From the NCBI GenBank assembly GCA_963724535.1, contig CAVRVD010000004.1, positions 6,670 through 70,669 of the forward strand: a stretch of 64,000 bases of DNA. Direction: 5' to 3'. This document shows, in pieces, positions 52,321 to 60,058 of the stretch. A program made the position numbers and the translations under genes. Below the pieces are notes generated by a model. That model was not told the DNA's origin. It made no database searches and saw only the letters and a list, made by a program, of their open reading frames with translations. This DNA comes from JADJPO01 sp963724535. GTDB taxonomy: Bacteria; Actinomycetota; Actinomycetes; Actinomycetales; Kineosporiaceae. Position 1 is the first letter of the stretch, and each line of letters opens with the position of its first letter.

Positions 52321-53540
52321 GTCGTGACCGGGTCAGCCCCGGCTTCGGGCAGCAGCTCGTGCCGCGTGACCCGCAGGTCGAACAGGGCCAGGAGCATCGC
52401 CACCACCGGCACCGAGAGAAGGGCACCGGCGACACCGAACAACGCCGTGCCGAGCAACACCGAGGCGAAGGCGACCGCCGGGTGCACGTCGACCGCGCGA
52501 GCGCTGATCCGTGGCTCCAGGGTGAGGTTCTCGACCTGCTGGTAGAGCACCCCCCAAGCCAGCGCCGCGACACCCATCCACGGTTGCGGGCTCAGCAGAC
52601 CCACCAGGACCGGTAGGGCGATCGAGATGTAGGTCCCGATCGTCGGGATGAACTGAGCGACCACACCGGTCCACAGGGCCAACGCGAACCAGGACGGCAA
52701 CCCGATCAGCGCGAACACGACCGCAGTGGACGCGGCGTTGATCGCGGCCAGCGTCACCCGGGCGGCGACGTACCCCCCGGTCTTCAGCGTCGTCAGGTCC
52801 CAGGCCGTCACGAAGAACGACTGCTGACGGTCGGGCAGCCGCCGCGCGATCCACAACCGCAGCCGCGGCCCGTCCGCGGACAGGTAGAACGTCAACAGGA
52901 TGAACGTGAACGCGCTGAACAGGCTCGACGCGATCGACCCGAACAGGCCCAGCACACCCCCCAGCACCTCGTTCGCGTACTCGGTGACCTTGTCCGGCGT
53001 CAGGTTCAACGCGCGGATCGCGTCCTGGACGCTGTAGTCGGTCGAAAACCGCCGGTTCACCCAGTCCACGCTGCCCTGCACCAGATCGGGCGAGGCACGC
53101 AGCAGCTGGGCCACCTGCTCGACGAAGAGCCGACCAAACGCGTACAGGAAGACCACCAAGAACACCGCGACACCGGCCATCACCAGCACCGTGGCCGTCC
53201 CCCGGCGCATCCTCCCAGACAGCCGGCGAACTGCGGGCTCGAGAGCCAACGACGCGAACCATGACATGATCAACGTGAAGATCACGCTCCCGCCGTCACT
53301 CAGGACGAACCAGCCGAACGCCCCGAACGCGACGACAACGAGGCCGATCCACCCGACCCGCCACGCGCTGCGAGAATCCACGCCCACCAGGACCCGGCTA
53401 ACCGTCTGGCTCGAACTATCCGCCGGCCCGACCGCCAGCGCCTGCCCCTGTCCGCTCGGCGACGCCGGAACCTGGTCCGGACCGGCACCGGCATCCCCGA
53501 CGCCCTGGTCCCCCGATCCCCGGTTCGTGTCAGCCGTCAT
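52317..53540 (-). CDS. AI-2E family transporter (element copy)
   Basis: A 407-residue paralogue of the transporter at 21.3-22.5 kb. The ATG at 53540 is supported by GAAGGAG; an upstream open frame lacks homology. After a divergent acidic N-terminus the two proteins agree over most of their length, including NEVLGGVLGLFGS, FYLSADGPRLRLWIAR, IPTIGTYISIALPVLVGLL and QQVENLTLEPRISAR. The cargo is unknown. Together with the FUSC gene it forms the only clearly intact operon in the element. Confidence 0.87.
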   Translation of the reverse strand: MTADTNRGSGDQGVGDAGAGPDQVPASPSGQGQALAVGPADSSSQTVSRVLVGVDSRSAWRVGWIGLVVVAFGAFGWFVLSDGGSVIFTLIMSWFASLALEPAVRRLSGRMRRGTATVLVMAGVAVFLVVFLYAFGRLFVEQVAQLLRASPDLVQGSVDWVNRRFSTDYSVQDAIRALNLTPDKVTEYANEVLGGVLGLFGSIASSLFSAFTFILLTFYLSADGPRLRLWIARRLPDRQQSFFVTAWDLTTLKTGGYVAARVTLAAINAASTAVVFALIGLPSWFALALWTGVVAQFIPTIGTYISIALPVLVGLLSPQPWMGVAALAWGVLYQQVENLTLEPRISARAVDVHPAVAFASVLLGTALFGVAGALLSVPVVAMLLALFDLRVTRHELLPEAGADPVTT

Positions 53541-53834
53541 CACTCTCACTCCTTCACCCAGGGGCAGCAGGCCCTCAGACAGCATCAGTGTCGAACCAAA
53601 CCACGAGGCCAAGACACCTGTAGGCGCCGCGCTCGCCGTCGCGGGCCCCATACCACAGACATCAACAACCGCCCGCCACCAACGATGATCGCAGCGGACT
53701 GCCGTCTTCGAGGCACACTCTGCTGCTGGGAAGGGCCGTCGGCGAACCGCGAGTGATCATCCTGAGCCCCGATCAACGCGCGCCCTGGGCGCTGAGACTC
53801 TAGGTCGACAACGAGCGCCTTCTGCTCGTGCCAC
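53541..53834. other. Intergenic region upstream of the AI-2E gene
   Basis: About 290 bases holding the ribosome site and presumably the promoter of the AI-2E/FUSC operon. No gene is supported; the adjacent fragment at 53835-53930 may extend into it in another frame. Confidence 0.35.
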
Positions 53835-53930
53835 TCAACAAGGTACGTCCTTGAGGGCCAGCCAGTCGTCGGATGCGGACTGAGAGTCGTTGTACGACGC
53901 GACGCAGAGCGCGAGGCTATCGCTAGCCAT
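53835..53930 (-). pseudogene. N-terminal fragment of a DUF1269-like small protein
   Basis: From an ATG at 53930 with AAGGGA upstream, the frame reads MASDSLALCVASYNDSQSAS then DDWLALKD and stops after 31 codons. This start is typical of a family of ~150-residue actinobacterial proteins that open with SDTLALYVA-type sequence (from memory). Plausible continuation (EWHEQKALVVDLESQRPGRAL) is in another frame just downstream. It is probably a frameshifted remnant. Confidence 0.45.
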
Positions 53931-54228
53931 GGGTAAGGTCCCTTCGAAGCACGTCGACGCGGTGCGAGGCCCGCGTCCTGTTGACGTGATTCTGCTGGGG
54001 AACCGACCACCCGGACTGTTCGGCCGGGGTGACGACCTGTCCACCCCGGGGTGAAACCCTCCGAGCTAATGCTGGCCCTGATCGTGACCTTCTCTGACCG
54101 GTACCGCCCGGTCCACGACTACCGCGTCGTGCACGGGCAGGTGATCCGGTAACTCCGACCGGCTCACCACGCACGACGCCCACCAAAGAAGGATGGGTCG
54201 CGAGGGTGATCTCGCCCGCCGAACGGCT

Positions 54229-54641
54229 ATGTCTCGGTCTCGACGGCAAGGCCGCCGGCGATGGCCTGGGTGAAGGCCTGATAGTCGGCGAGGTTCAGCT
54301 CGGCGTAGCGCATGGAAAACTCACCCATGGCGGTGTCGAAGACCGTTCCCTTGCCGAGATAACCGGCGATGGCGGCGGGATCGCCTGTGACCGGGTGGGC
54401 TCGGGCAAGGGTGTACCCGCAGAGCAGACCTCGGCGTACCGGTCGAACCCTTCACGTCGAGCGGTCTCGAGGTCCACCGAACCCTTCCAGTCCTTGAGCT
54501 GGCACCAGTAGTAGTGCTTGTCCCGCACCGGCTTGCTCCACCTGAGGAAGATGTCGCTGGCGGCCTGCATCGATCGCTGTCCCTCGACCGTGTTGAGCAC
54601 GAGACGACCCTGTGCGAAGGGCTGCGAAGAGGGTGCCGGGA
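54229..54641 (-). pseudogene. DUF2252-family C-terminal fragment, frameshifted by a 5-bp duplication
   Basis: Reads VEGQRSMQAASDIFLRW and YYWCQLKDWKGSVDLETAR, hallmarks of the DUF2252 family, and then EVC. A tandem duplication of GCAGA on the plus strand (54419-54423 and 54424-54428) shifts the frame. Removing one copy restores EVCGYTLARAHPVTGDPAAI and the family ending ADYQAFTQAI, with the stop at 54229. The N-terminal two-thirds are missing, cut at or near the right attachment repeat. Confidence 0.75.
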
Positions 54642-54686
54642 ACTCGTAATGCGTAGGTCGTGGGTTCGATTCCCACAGGCGGCTCC
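54642..54686 (+). repeat. Right attachment repeat (tRNA-Thr 3' half)
   Basis: Exact 45-base copy of 46082-46126. The 5' half of a tRNA is absent before it, so it is not a second tRNA gene. Confidence 0.85.
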
Positions 54687-54719
54687 CATTTGTGCCCTCC
54701 GACCAGCATCTTTGGTCTT

Positions 54720-54738
54720 GATACCCTTCCCGGGTATC
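54720..54738 (+). terminator. Hairpin after the right attachment repeat
   Basis: GATACCC-TTCCC-GGGTATC, 34 bases after the repeat. It may be the original terminator of tRNA-Thr, displaced by the insertion. Confidence 0.4.
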
Positions 54739-54859
54739 CAACAGTGGTGGCAGTTGTGGTTGCAGTTGGACCCCGCCCGCTGGCCTGCGAGCGGTCCCAG
54801 CGGTCGGCGGCGCGGCGCTGACCTGCAGCGTTGCCCGACTCAACCCATCGGCGGGCGGT

Positions 54860-55412
54860 GTCCACGCACCGGAATGCGTGGCTACCGCTGCAGCCGGCGA
54901 CGAAGTGGGCACGCCCGTCCAGCATGATCCAGTCCGTGGACGGCGGCTCGGTGTCGGCGGGCTCGCGGCGTGCTCGGGGCGCGGCGGGCGGGTGTCGTGC
55001 CGGTGCTGCTCCGCCGGCGGGAGAGAAGCCGAGGGCGGTGAGGTCCTCGTAGGCGGTGTAGCGGTCGACGCCGTAGCGGTGGGCGCAGGTCTTGATGGTT
55101 ACCTGAGCGCCGGAGGCGATCCAGCCAGCGGCCGACTGCCTGCGCCGCTGCTGGCGGTACCGCAGCCACCGACGCGATCAACGCTTCCCCGGACTCTTCC
55201 ACCGTCATCGGCGAGTCGAGTTCCGCGCCGAACGCAGCGAGCGCCTCATCGACGGTCAGGCCCGTGACCGCGGTCAGGCATCCCGCTTCGGACAGATCGA
55301 CACGTCCCAGCGAGGCCAACCACGCATGGCGACCCTCTTCAAGATCCACAAGGGCAGCCCAATGGCTGGTCGACACGCAGTCGGCGGCATAGGTCGAATG
55401 AGCCCCGGGCAT
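54860..55412 (-). pseudogene. Unrecognised gene with helix-turn-helix-like part, split by a frameshift
   Basis: Two adjoining frames read like one protein. The upstream part (55412 to ~55165) reads HAWLASLGRVDLSEAGCLTAV and VDEALAAFGAEL. The downstream part (~55170 to 54860) reads WLRYRQQRRRQSAAGWIASG, HRYGVDRYTAYEDLTALGF and DWIMLDGRAHFVAG. The GVDRYTAYEDLTALG segment looks like a DNA-binding helix-turn-helix, and from memory this combination occurs in actinobacterial hypothetical proteins. A single indel near 55165-55175 (GTCGGTGGCTGCGG) would join them. No function can be assigned. Confidence 0.45.
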
Positions 55413-55592
55413 GTGAGTGCGTTTCAGCCTGAGCATCAGGCGTCGCCGTGGCAACCTACGCGAGTCGTCACCGATGAGTCGCACCGTCCACATCTGGCCC
55501 CCGGGGTTGGATGACGATGTGACCCTCGCGGCAAGTGGTGTCGACCTTCGCACCGTCATCGAGGCCGCCTGAGCCAGGCGCAGGCTCATCGG

Positions 55593-55850
55593 CTACTTGT
55601 AGTGGTAGCGAGCCTGCAGGATGAGCAGGTCGTCGCCGTCGACGAGGTAGACCAGGCGATGTTCCTCGGTGATCCGGCGTGACCAGGCCCCGGCGAGCAG
55701 GTGCCGGAGTGGTTCGGGTTTGCCGATGCCGGCGGTGGGGTCGCGCAGGGTGTCCTCGATGAGCCGGTTGATGCGTTTGAGCACGGTCCGGTCGGCGGTG
55801 AGCCAGTAGGTGTAGTCCTGCCATCCGTTCGGGGTGAAGACGAGTCTCAC
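55593..55850 (-). CDS. YoeB-like toxin of a type II toxin-antitoxin pair
   Basis: An 85-residue ribosome-dependent mRNA endonuclease of the Txe/YoeB family. Signatures are WQDYTYW near the N-terminus, RINRLIEDTLRDP, GKPEPLRH, WSRRITEEHRLVYLV and the ending ARYHYK; the late His and Tyr are the expected catalytic residues. It overlaps the antitoxin stop by 4 bases (ATGA), so expression is coupled. All key positions appear intact, so it should be active if expressed. Confidence 0.93.
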   Translation of the reverse strand: MRLVFTPNGWQDYTYWLTADRTVLKRINRLIEDTLRDPTAGIGKPEPLRHLLAGAWSRRITEEHRLVYLVDGDDLLILQARYHYK

Positions 55851-56092
55851 TGTGCCAGGTCGTGGGTTTCGCGCTGGCCGGTCATGGCCTGCTGCAGGCT
55901 CTCGATCAGGCGGCGCGCGTTCGCCGGGGCCCGCAGGAGGTGAGCGGTCTCCTCCAGGGCGTCGTAGTCGGCCCGGGACATCAGGACGGCATCACCGTGG
56001 CGGGAGGTGATCTCGACGGGGGTGCGGTCGTCGTTGACCCGTTGGATGAGCGGGAACAGGTTCTTGCGGGCTTCGCTGGCCGTGATCGCCAC
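55847..56092 (-). CDS. YefM-like antitoxin
   Basis: An 81-residue Phd/YefM antitoxin opening with ITASEARKNLFPLIQRVNDD, followed by VEITSRHGDAVLMSRADYDALEET. It binds and neutralises the toxin and normally represses its own promoter. The GTG at 56092 has GGAGGAGG upstream and gives the standard length; a longer frame exists but is not conserved. Upstream, a GTAC-rich near-palindrome (GTACTGTTTCTCGTAC on the minus strand, near 56110-56130) may be its operator. Confidence 0.92.
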   Translation of the reverse strand: MAITASEARKNLFPLIQRVNDDRTPVEITSRHGDAVLMSRADYDALEETAHLLRAPANARRLIESLQQAMTGQRETHDLAQ

Positions 56093-56242
56093 GACGACCT
56101 CCTCCGGAGTTCTAGTACGAGAAACAGTACCACTTGAGGACAAAGTGATCACCGCTCGGCGGGCGGTTTTCGAACATCCGACTCTCGGCAGAGTCGCGCA
56201 CGGTGGACCCGCGAGTGGTGGCAGCGTTGGTCTACCTGGTGG

Positions 56243-56728
56243 TCACGTCGACGGGGGTTGCCTCTGGGCGATGCCGCGGCAGATCCCGGGTGCGAGCACG
56301 CCGGTCCGGTCGGCGGCGATGCGGATGTAGGCGACCGCTGCCCATGCGGCGTAGCGCCAGAAGTCGTCGGCCGGCCACCAGGCGACCTCGTCCAACAGGT
56401 CGACCTTGACACCGCCGTGCTGGGCCGCCGCAGCCAGGACGGCGAACTGCAGCTTGCGCCGGTCCCGCCCGGTGAGCTCGCACTCGGGCAGGAACCGCTC
56501 CCGGATCCCGGTCAGGTCGACCGGATGGGCCCGGTCCACCCCGGCCCAGTCGAGGGCGTCGGCGGCCACCCGGAGGAGGACCTCGCCCGGGAACGTGTTG
56601 TTCCGCGGGTGCAACGGCGCCAGCCGGTTGAGGATCTCGACAACGTCGACGTCGTGCGCCAGCCCGTCGAGCAGGACCTGGCGGGCGGTGGCCGCGTCCT
56701 GCGCCGTCGGCGGCTTCGGTGCGGGCAT
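56243..56728 (-). CDS. Conserved hypothetical protein
   Basis: A 161-residue soluble, helical protein that I do not recognise beyond its being an actinobacterial-type hypothetical. Notable text: LHPRNNTFPGEVLLRVAADALDW and RRKLQFAVLAAAAQHGG. There are several Trp near the C-terminus (AWWPADDFWRYAAW). No membrane segment or catalytic motif is seen. It stands between the toxin-antitoxin pair and a divergent hydrolase remnant, with coding statistics like real genes. Confidence 0.65.
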   Translation of the reverse strand: MPAPKPPTAQDAATARQVLLDGLAHDVDVVEILNRLAPLHPRNNTFPGEVLLRVAADALDWAGVDRAHPVDLTGIRERFLPECELTGRDRRKLQFAVLAAAAQHGGVKVDLLDEVAWWPADDFWRYAAWAAVAYIRIAADRTGVLAPGICRGIAQRQPPST

Positions 56729-56870
56729 GCCCCGACGGTAGCCCGCGCTCCGCGCGTCGCGGCAGGGTCCCTCGATCGCCTGGCCGGTGCGTGCGACATC
56801 GACCCGCGGGTGTAGTCCCTCGCATCGGGAGGCCTCGATCCACGACGGCCGTGCGGGCTACCGTCGGTCT

Positions 56871-57350
56871 GTGACGCTTGTGGCGCTCCTGCCGAGCCCG
56901 TTGCTGGGCTGCGCCATGTGGAAGCCCGTTGCGTCAGTCCTCGCCGGGCGCGGATGTCGGGTCGCCGCAGTCGATGTCCAGGGCCCGGCTCCGGCCAGTG
57001 CGCAGGAGGCCGTGGACGCGTTTCTGCGGGCGCTCCCGGATGACAGAGAACTGGTGCCGCTCTTCCCCGACGCGGCGATCCGCGCGGACATCGAGCGTCA
57101 GCAACGGCGATTCCCCTTGTCCTACTTCGAGGACGCGGTGCCGGTGCCAGCGGGGTGGGCTGACCGCCCATGTGCGTACCTGGCATTCGGCGGGACCTAT
57201 CAGCGGGAGGCCCAGACCGCCGGCCGGCTCGGCTGGCCGGTGCGGGTGCTCAACGGGGACCACTTGGAGATGCTCGTTCATCCCGTGGCTGTCGCGGACG
57301 CCGTCCTGGCGTTGCGTAACGAAACGGCCTGCGACCCTTCACGTCGGTAG
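56871..57350 (+). CDS. Alpha/beta hydrolase-like protein lacking the nucleophile region
   Basis: A 159-residue frame from a GTG. The first 65 residues match the start of a small alpha/beta hydrolase (LLPSPLLGCAMWKPVASVL...AFLRALPDDRELV). The rest matches the end (FPDAAIRADIERQQRRFPLSYF, GDHLEMLVHP with the late histidine). From memory, relatives have about 70-90 residues between these parts, carrying the GxSxG nucleophile. Here ELV runs straight into PLFPDA, an in-frame deletion. The protein cannot be a normal serine hydrolase. Confidence 0.6.
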   Translation: MTLVALLPSPLLGCAMWKPVASVLAGRGCRVAAVDVQGPAPASAQEAVDAFLRALPDDRELVPLFPDAAIRADIERQQRRFPLSYFEDAVPVPAGWADRPCAYLAFGGTYQREAQTAGRLGWPVRVLNGDHLEMLVHPVAVADAVLALRNETACDPSRR

Positions 57351-57408
57351 AACGCTGTGACCGTTCGCCAGACTCGCCACTGAGGACGAATAGCCGATCG
57401 GGCGAGTC

Positions 57409-57705
57409 CTAGAGCCGGTGATCGGAGGTGACGGTGTCCAGTTGGGTGTAGCGGACCTTCGCCAGCACCGGGCACATCATGATCAGCAGCCCGACAGCGA
57501 TCGGCAGGGACATCGAGCCGATCGAGACGGCGTCCAGGGCGGCGTTCAGGCCGGGCACGGTGCGCCCGAGGAGCAGCCCGGTAGCCATCGCCGCGATGAT
57601 CCAGGCGGGCAGGAACCGGTCGAGCGTGGACAGTTGCGCAATCACGGCGGGCTCGTGCTTGCCGTGGCGTCTCTCGGGCGCGGTGCGGGGATTGGCGTCG
57701 CTCAT
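57409..57705 (-). pseudogene. Truncated arsenite exporter Acr3 (N-terminal 98 codons)
   Basis: Starts normally at an ATG with GAAGGGCG upstream and reads LSTLDRFLPAWIIAAMATGLL and MMCPVLAKVRY, hallmarks of Acr3/ArsB-type arsenite exporters. It stops at TAG after VTSDHRL. At least seven of the usual ten membrane helices are missing and no continuation follows before the hydrolase remnant. It stands downstream of the thioredoxin, permease and ArsR genes, as expected for the last gene of an arsenic operon. Confidence 0.8.
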
Positions 57706-57758
57706 CGGAGCGCCCTTCTCGGTGTCGACACGGGTTCGTTCGCGCAGGTGGCAGTGCG

Positions 57759-58001
57759 TCAGTGTGGTGCGGCGGTGAGCAGGTCGCGGATCTGGCGGGT
57801 GGTGGGGACCCGACCGGAGACCAGGACCTTGTCCTCGACGACGAGGGCGGGGGTGGACATCACGCCGTATCCGGCGATGGTGGGGTAGTCGGTGATCTTC
57901 TCGATGGTGGCGTCGAGGCCGAGGTCGGCGACGGCCTGTCGGGTGGCCTTCTCCAGGTTCGTGCAGTTGGTGCAGCCCGGGCCGAGTACCTTGATGATCA
58001 T
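57759..58001 (-). CDS. Small thioredoxin-like protein
   Basis: An 80-residue thioredoxin-fold protein with the redox motif CTNC at residues 10-13 and the cis-proline loop MSTPALVVEDKV. It matches the small archaeal-type TM0996/MTH895 group often found in arsenic or permease operons. It probably supplies reducing power or moves thiols for the neighbouring membrane protein. It is 27 bases after the permease gene on the same strand. Confidence 0.88.
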   Translation of the reverse strand: MIIKVLGPGCTNCTNLEKATRQAVADLGLDATIEKITDYPTIAGYGVMSTPALVVEDKVLVSGRVPTTRQIRDLLTAAPH

Positions 58002-58028
58002 GTGTGTTCCTTCTGCGGGGCGCCGTAC

Positions 58029-59096
58029 TCAGCTGAGGACGGCGTTGAATAGGTAGCCGACGGCGACGATGCCGGCGGCGACGACGGCGACGAACGCCGC
58101 GAGTAGGGGCGGCTTGAGGACGCGCCGCAGGAGGATCAATTCGGGCAGCGAGAGCGCGACGACGCTCATCATGAATGCCAGCAGGGTGCCCATCGGCAGG
58201 CCCTTGTCGTGCAGGGCCTGCACGAGCGGCATGATCCCGGCGGCGTTGGAGTACAGCGGGACACCCATGGCCACCGCGACAAGAACACCGAAGACGTTGC
58301 CGGCGCCTGCGTAGCGGGTGAAGAGGTCCTCGGGGGCCCAGCCGTGGATGGCCGCGCCGAGGCCGATCCCGACCAGCAGGTAGGGCCAGATCTTGCGCAG
58401 GATGGAGCGGACCTCCTGGACGCCGAGGGACAGCCGGTCGTCGAGGGTGAGGGTGGCAGTGGAGTCGATCACCTGGCCGTGCAGGCGGGTCTCGAACACG
58501 AACGGTTCGACCCACCGCTGGACGCCGAGCCGGCCGAGGGTCCAGCCGGCGATGATCGCGACGGCCAGGCCGGCGGCGACGTAGAGCGCGGCGATCCGCC
58601 AGCCGAACAGGCTGGCTAGCAGTCCGACGGCGATCTCGTTGACCAACGGGGACGCGATCAGGAAGGACAGGGTGACCCCGATCGGGACGCCGGCGGCCAC
58701 GAACCCGATGAATGCCGGGACCGCGCTGCACGAGCAGAACGGGGTGACCACGCCAAGTCCGGCGGCCACTACGTTGCCGGCCCCTTGACGGCGGCCGGAC
58801 AGCAGGGCGCGGGTGCGTTCCACGCTCATGTAGGAGCGCAGGACCGTGACCACGAAGATGATCCCGGTCAGCAGCAGCGCGATCTTGACGCTGTCGTAGC
58901 CGAAGAACCGCACCGACTCGGTGAGCCGCGCCGCCGGGTCCATGCCCACCACGTCGTAGAGCAGCCGGTCCCAAGCCGGCCCGTTCAGGCGATAGGCGAG
59001 CAGCCACGTTGCCGCCAGGGCGGTCAGGCCCATCCAGCGGCCGGCCGGGGTGTGCAGCCGGGTGGCCATCCGGGTCCGGACCGTCGCGGTACTCAT
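58029..59096 (-). CDS. DUF318/ArsP-like permease
   Basis: A 355-residue membrane permease with about eight hydrophobic segments. The metal/thiol signature TPFCSCSAVP near residue 115 is characteristic of the DUF318 (UPF0718) permease family, some members of which export organoarsenicals. The ATG at 59096 overlaps the ArsR stop (TGATG), so the two are coupled. With ArsR upstream and a thioredoxin downstream, arsenic or thiol-metalloid export is the best guess. Confidence 0.87.
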   Translation of the reverse strand: MSTATVRTRMATRLHTPAGRWMGLTALAATWLLAYRLNGPAWDRLLYDVVGMDPAARLTESVRFFGYDSVKIALLLTGIIFVVTVLRSYMSVERTRALLSGRRQGAGNVVAAGLGVVTPFCSCSAVPAFIGFVAAGVPIGVTLSFLIASPLVNEIAVGLLASLFGWRIAALYVAAGLAVAIIAGWTLGRLGVQRWVEPFVFETRLHGQVIDSTATLTLDDRLSLGVQEVRSILRKIWPYLLVGIGLGAAIHGWAPEDLFTRYAGAGNVFGVLVAVAMGVPLYSNAAGIMPLVQALHDKGLPMGTLLAFMMSVVALSLPELILLRRVLKPPLLAAFVAVVAAGIVAVGYLFNAVLS

Positions 59097-59461
59097 CACG
59101 TCCGCCCGGTGGTGGCGGCACCGCAGACGGCACCGGACGCGGCGCCAGCGAGGTTGGATGGCAGCGAGGGGATCGCGGCGTGCAGACGGTCGAGGGCTCC
59201 GGCGGTCAGGGAGTAGTCGATCCACCGTCCGCGCCGCGCGCCGACGATCAGGCCGGCCTCGCGCAGCACCTTCAGGTGGTAGCTGAGTAGGTTCGCGGCG
59301 ACCGGCACCCGCGCCTGCAGGTCGCACACGCAGGTGGCTCCCGCGGTCAGGGCCTGCAGCACCGAGAGCCGGTAGGGGTCGGCGACGGTCGACAGCAGGC
59401 CCGCCTGCGCCTCGGTGCCCAGAACCTGCTGCCTCGGTTCAACGGCCTTTGAAGCAACCAT
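59096..59461 (-). CDS. ArsR-family metalloregulator
   Basis: A 121-residue winged-helix repressor. The CVCDLQ motif in the recognition-helix region is the classic arsenic-binding cysteine pair of ArsR proteins, followed by LLSYHLKVLREAGLI (DNA-recognition helix) and RRGRWIDYSL. The ATG at 59461 is chosen; an upstream GTG would add 10 residues. It likely represses its own operon until arsenite binds. Confidence 0.88.
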   Translation of the reverse strand: MVASKAVEPRQQVLGTEAQAGLLSTVADPYRLSVLQALTAGATCVCDLQARVPVAANLLSYHLKVLREAGLIVGARRGRWIDYSLTAGALDRLHAAIPSLPSNLAGAASGAVCGAATTGRT

Positions 59462-59468
59462 GTTTGAA
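59449..59468 (+). promoter_or_regulatory. Direct repeat TTTGAAG at the arsR start
   Basis: Two TTTGAAG heptamers (59449-59455 and 59462-59468), 13 bases apart, cover the arsR start codon and could be the ArsR operator. They are direct rather than inverted repeats, so this is tentative. Confidence 0.35.
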
Positions 59469-59539
59469 GTGTTGTCCGGCCCTACGCCCACAGGCCGAGT
59501 CCAAGGTCCCGTCGGCAGGCGCCGGCCGGATGCCCAACG

Positions 59540-60000
59540 TCACACGGGGGTCGGGGCGGGGGTGTCGGCGAGGACGGCGAGGCGGCGTTCGGCGTCCAGG
59601 GCGGCGGCGCACCCGGTGCCGGCGGCGGTGATGGCCTGGCGGTAGGTGTGATCGACGACGTCCCCACAGGCGAACACCCCTGGCAGGTTGGTTCGGGTTG
59701 TGGGGTGGGCGACTGTGATGTAGCCGGCCGGGTCGAGGGCGACTTGGCCGCGGACCAGCTCGGTGCGGGGGTCGTGGCCGATGGCCACGAACATCCCGGG
59801 CACCGCGAGCGTCGACTCCGTGCCGGTGAGGGTGTCGCGCACCAGCAGTCCCTCGACCCTGCTCTCGCCGAGCACGTCCACGATGGTGCTGTTCCAGCGG
59901 ATGGTCAGCGTCGGGTCGGCTAGCGCCCGCGCTTGCATGATCTTGGAGGCGCGCAGGGCGTCGCGGCGGGGATCAGGATGACCGAGCGGGCGAACCTTTG
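59540..60000 (-). pseudogene. Thioredoxin reductase C-terminal remnant
   Basis: Reads FARSVILI and then, after a one-base loss near 59985, RRDALRASKIMQARAL, GMFVAIGHDPRTE and GVFACGDVVDHTYRQAITAAG, all typical of TrxB. The N-terminal half with the FAD-binding loop and redox CxxC is absent; similarity starts abruptly near 60000. It lies next to the arsR operon, where a thioredoxin reductase is a common partner for the thioredoxin. It is inactive. Confidence 0.8.
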
Positions 60001-60058
60001 GGGTGGTCCTACACCACGAAGCGAGGCCCCCCCGTGAGTGGCGGCCTTGAGGTGTAGA

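Larger units (their letters stand above)
46082..54686. mobile_element. Probable tRNA-Thr-integrated genomic element (~8.6 kb)
   Basis: Bounded by exact 45-bp copies of the tRNA-Thr 3' half. The contents differ from the surrounding housekeeping genes: frameshifted ThrE, LapA-like protein, IS256 and IS30 fragments, a phosphodiesterase, an AI-2E/FUSC pair duplicated from or related to the pair at 21-23 kb, and fragments of two families of unknown function. No integrase or replication gene is visible within the limits. Either it was lost or the element was mobilised in trans. A possible original tRNA terminator hairpin lies just outside the right repeat (54720-54738). Confidence 0.65.

Noticed and set aside
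54642..54686. Second tRNA-Thr gene
   Set aside because: Only the 3' half matches; the D-arm and acceptor 5' strand are missing, so it is an attachment repeat.
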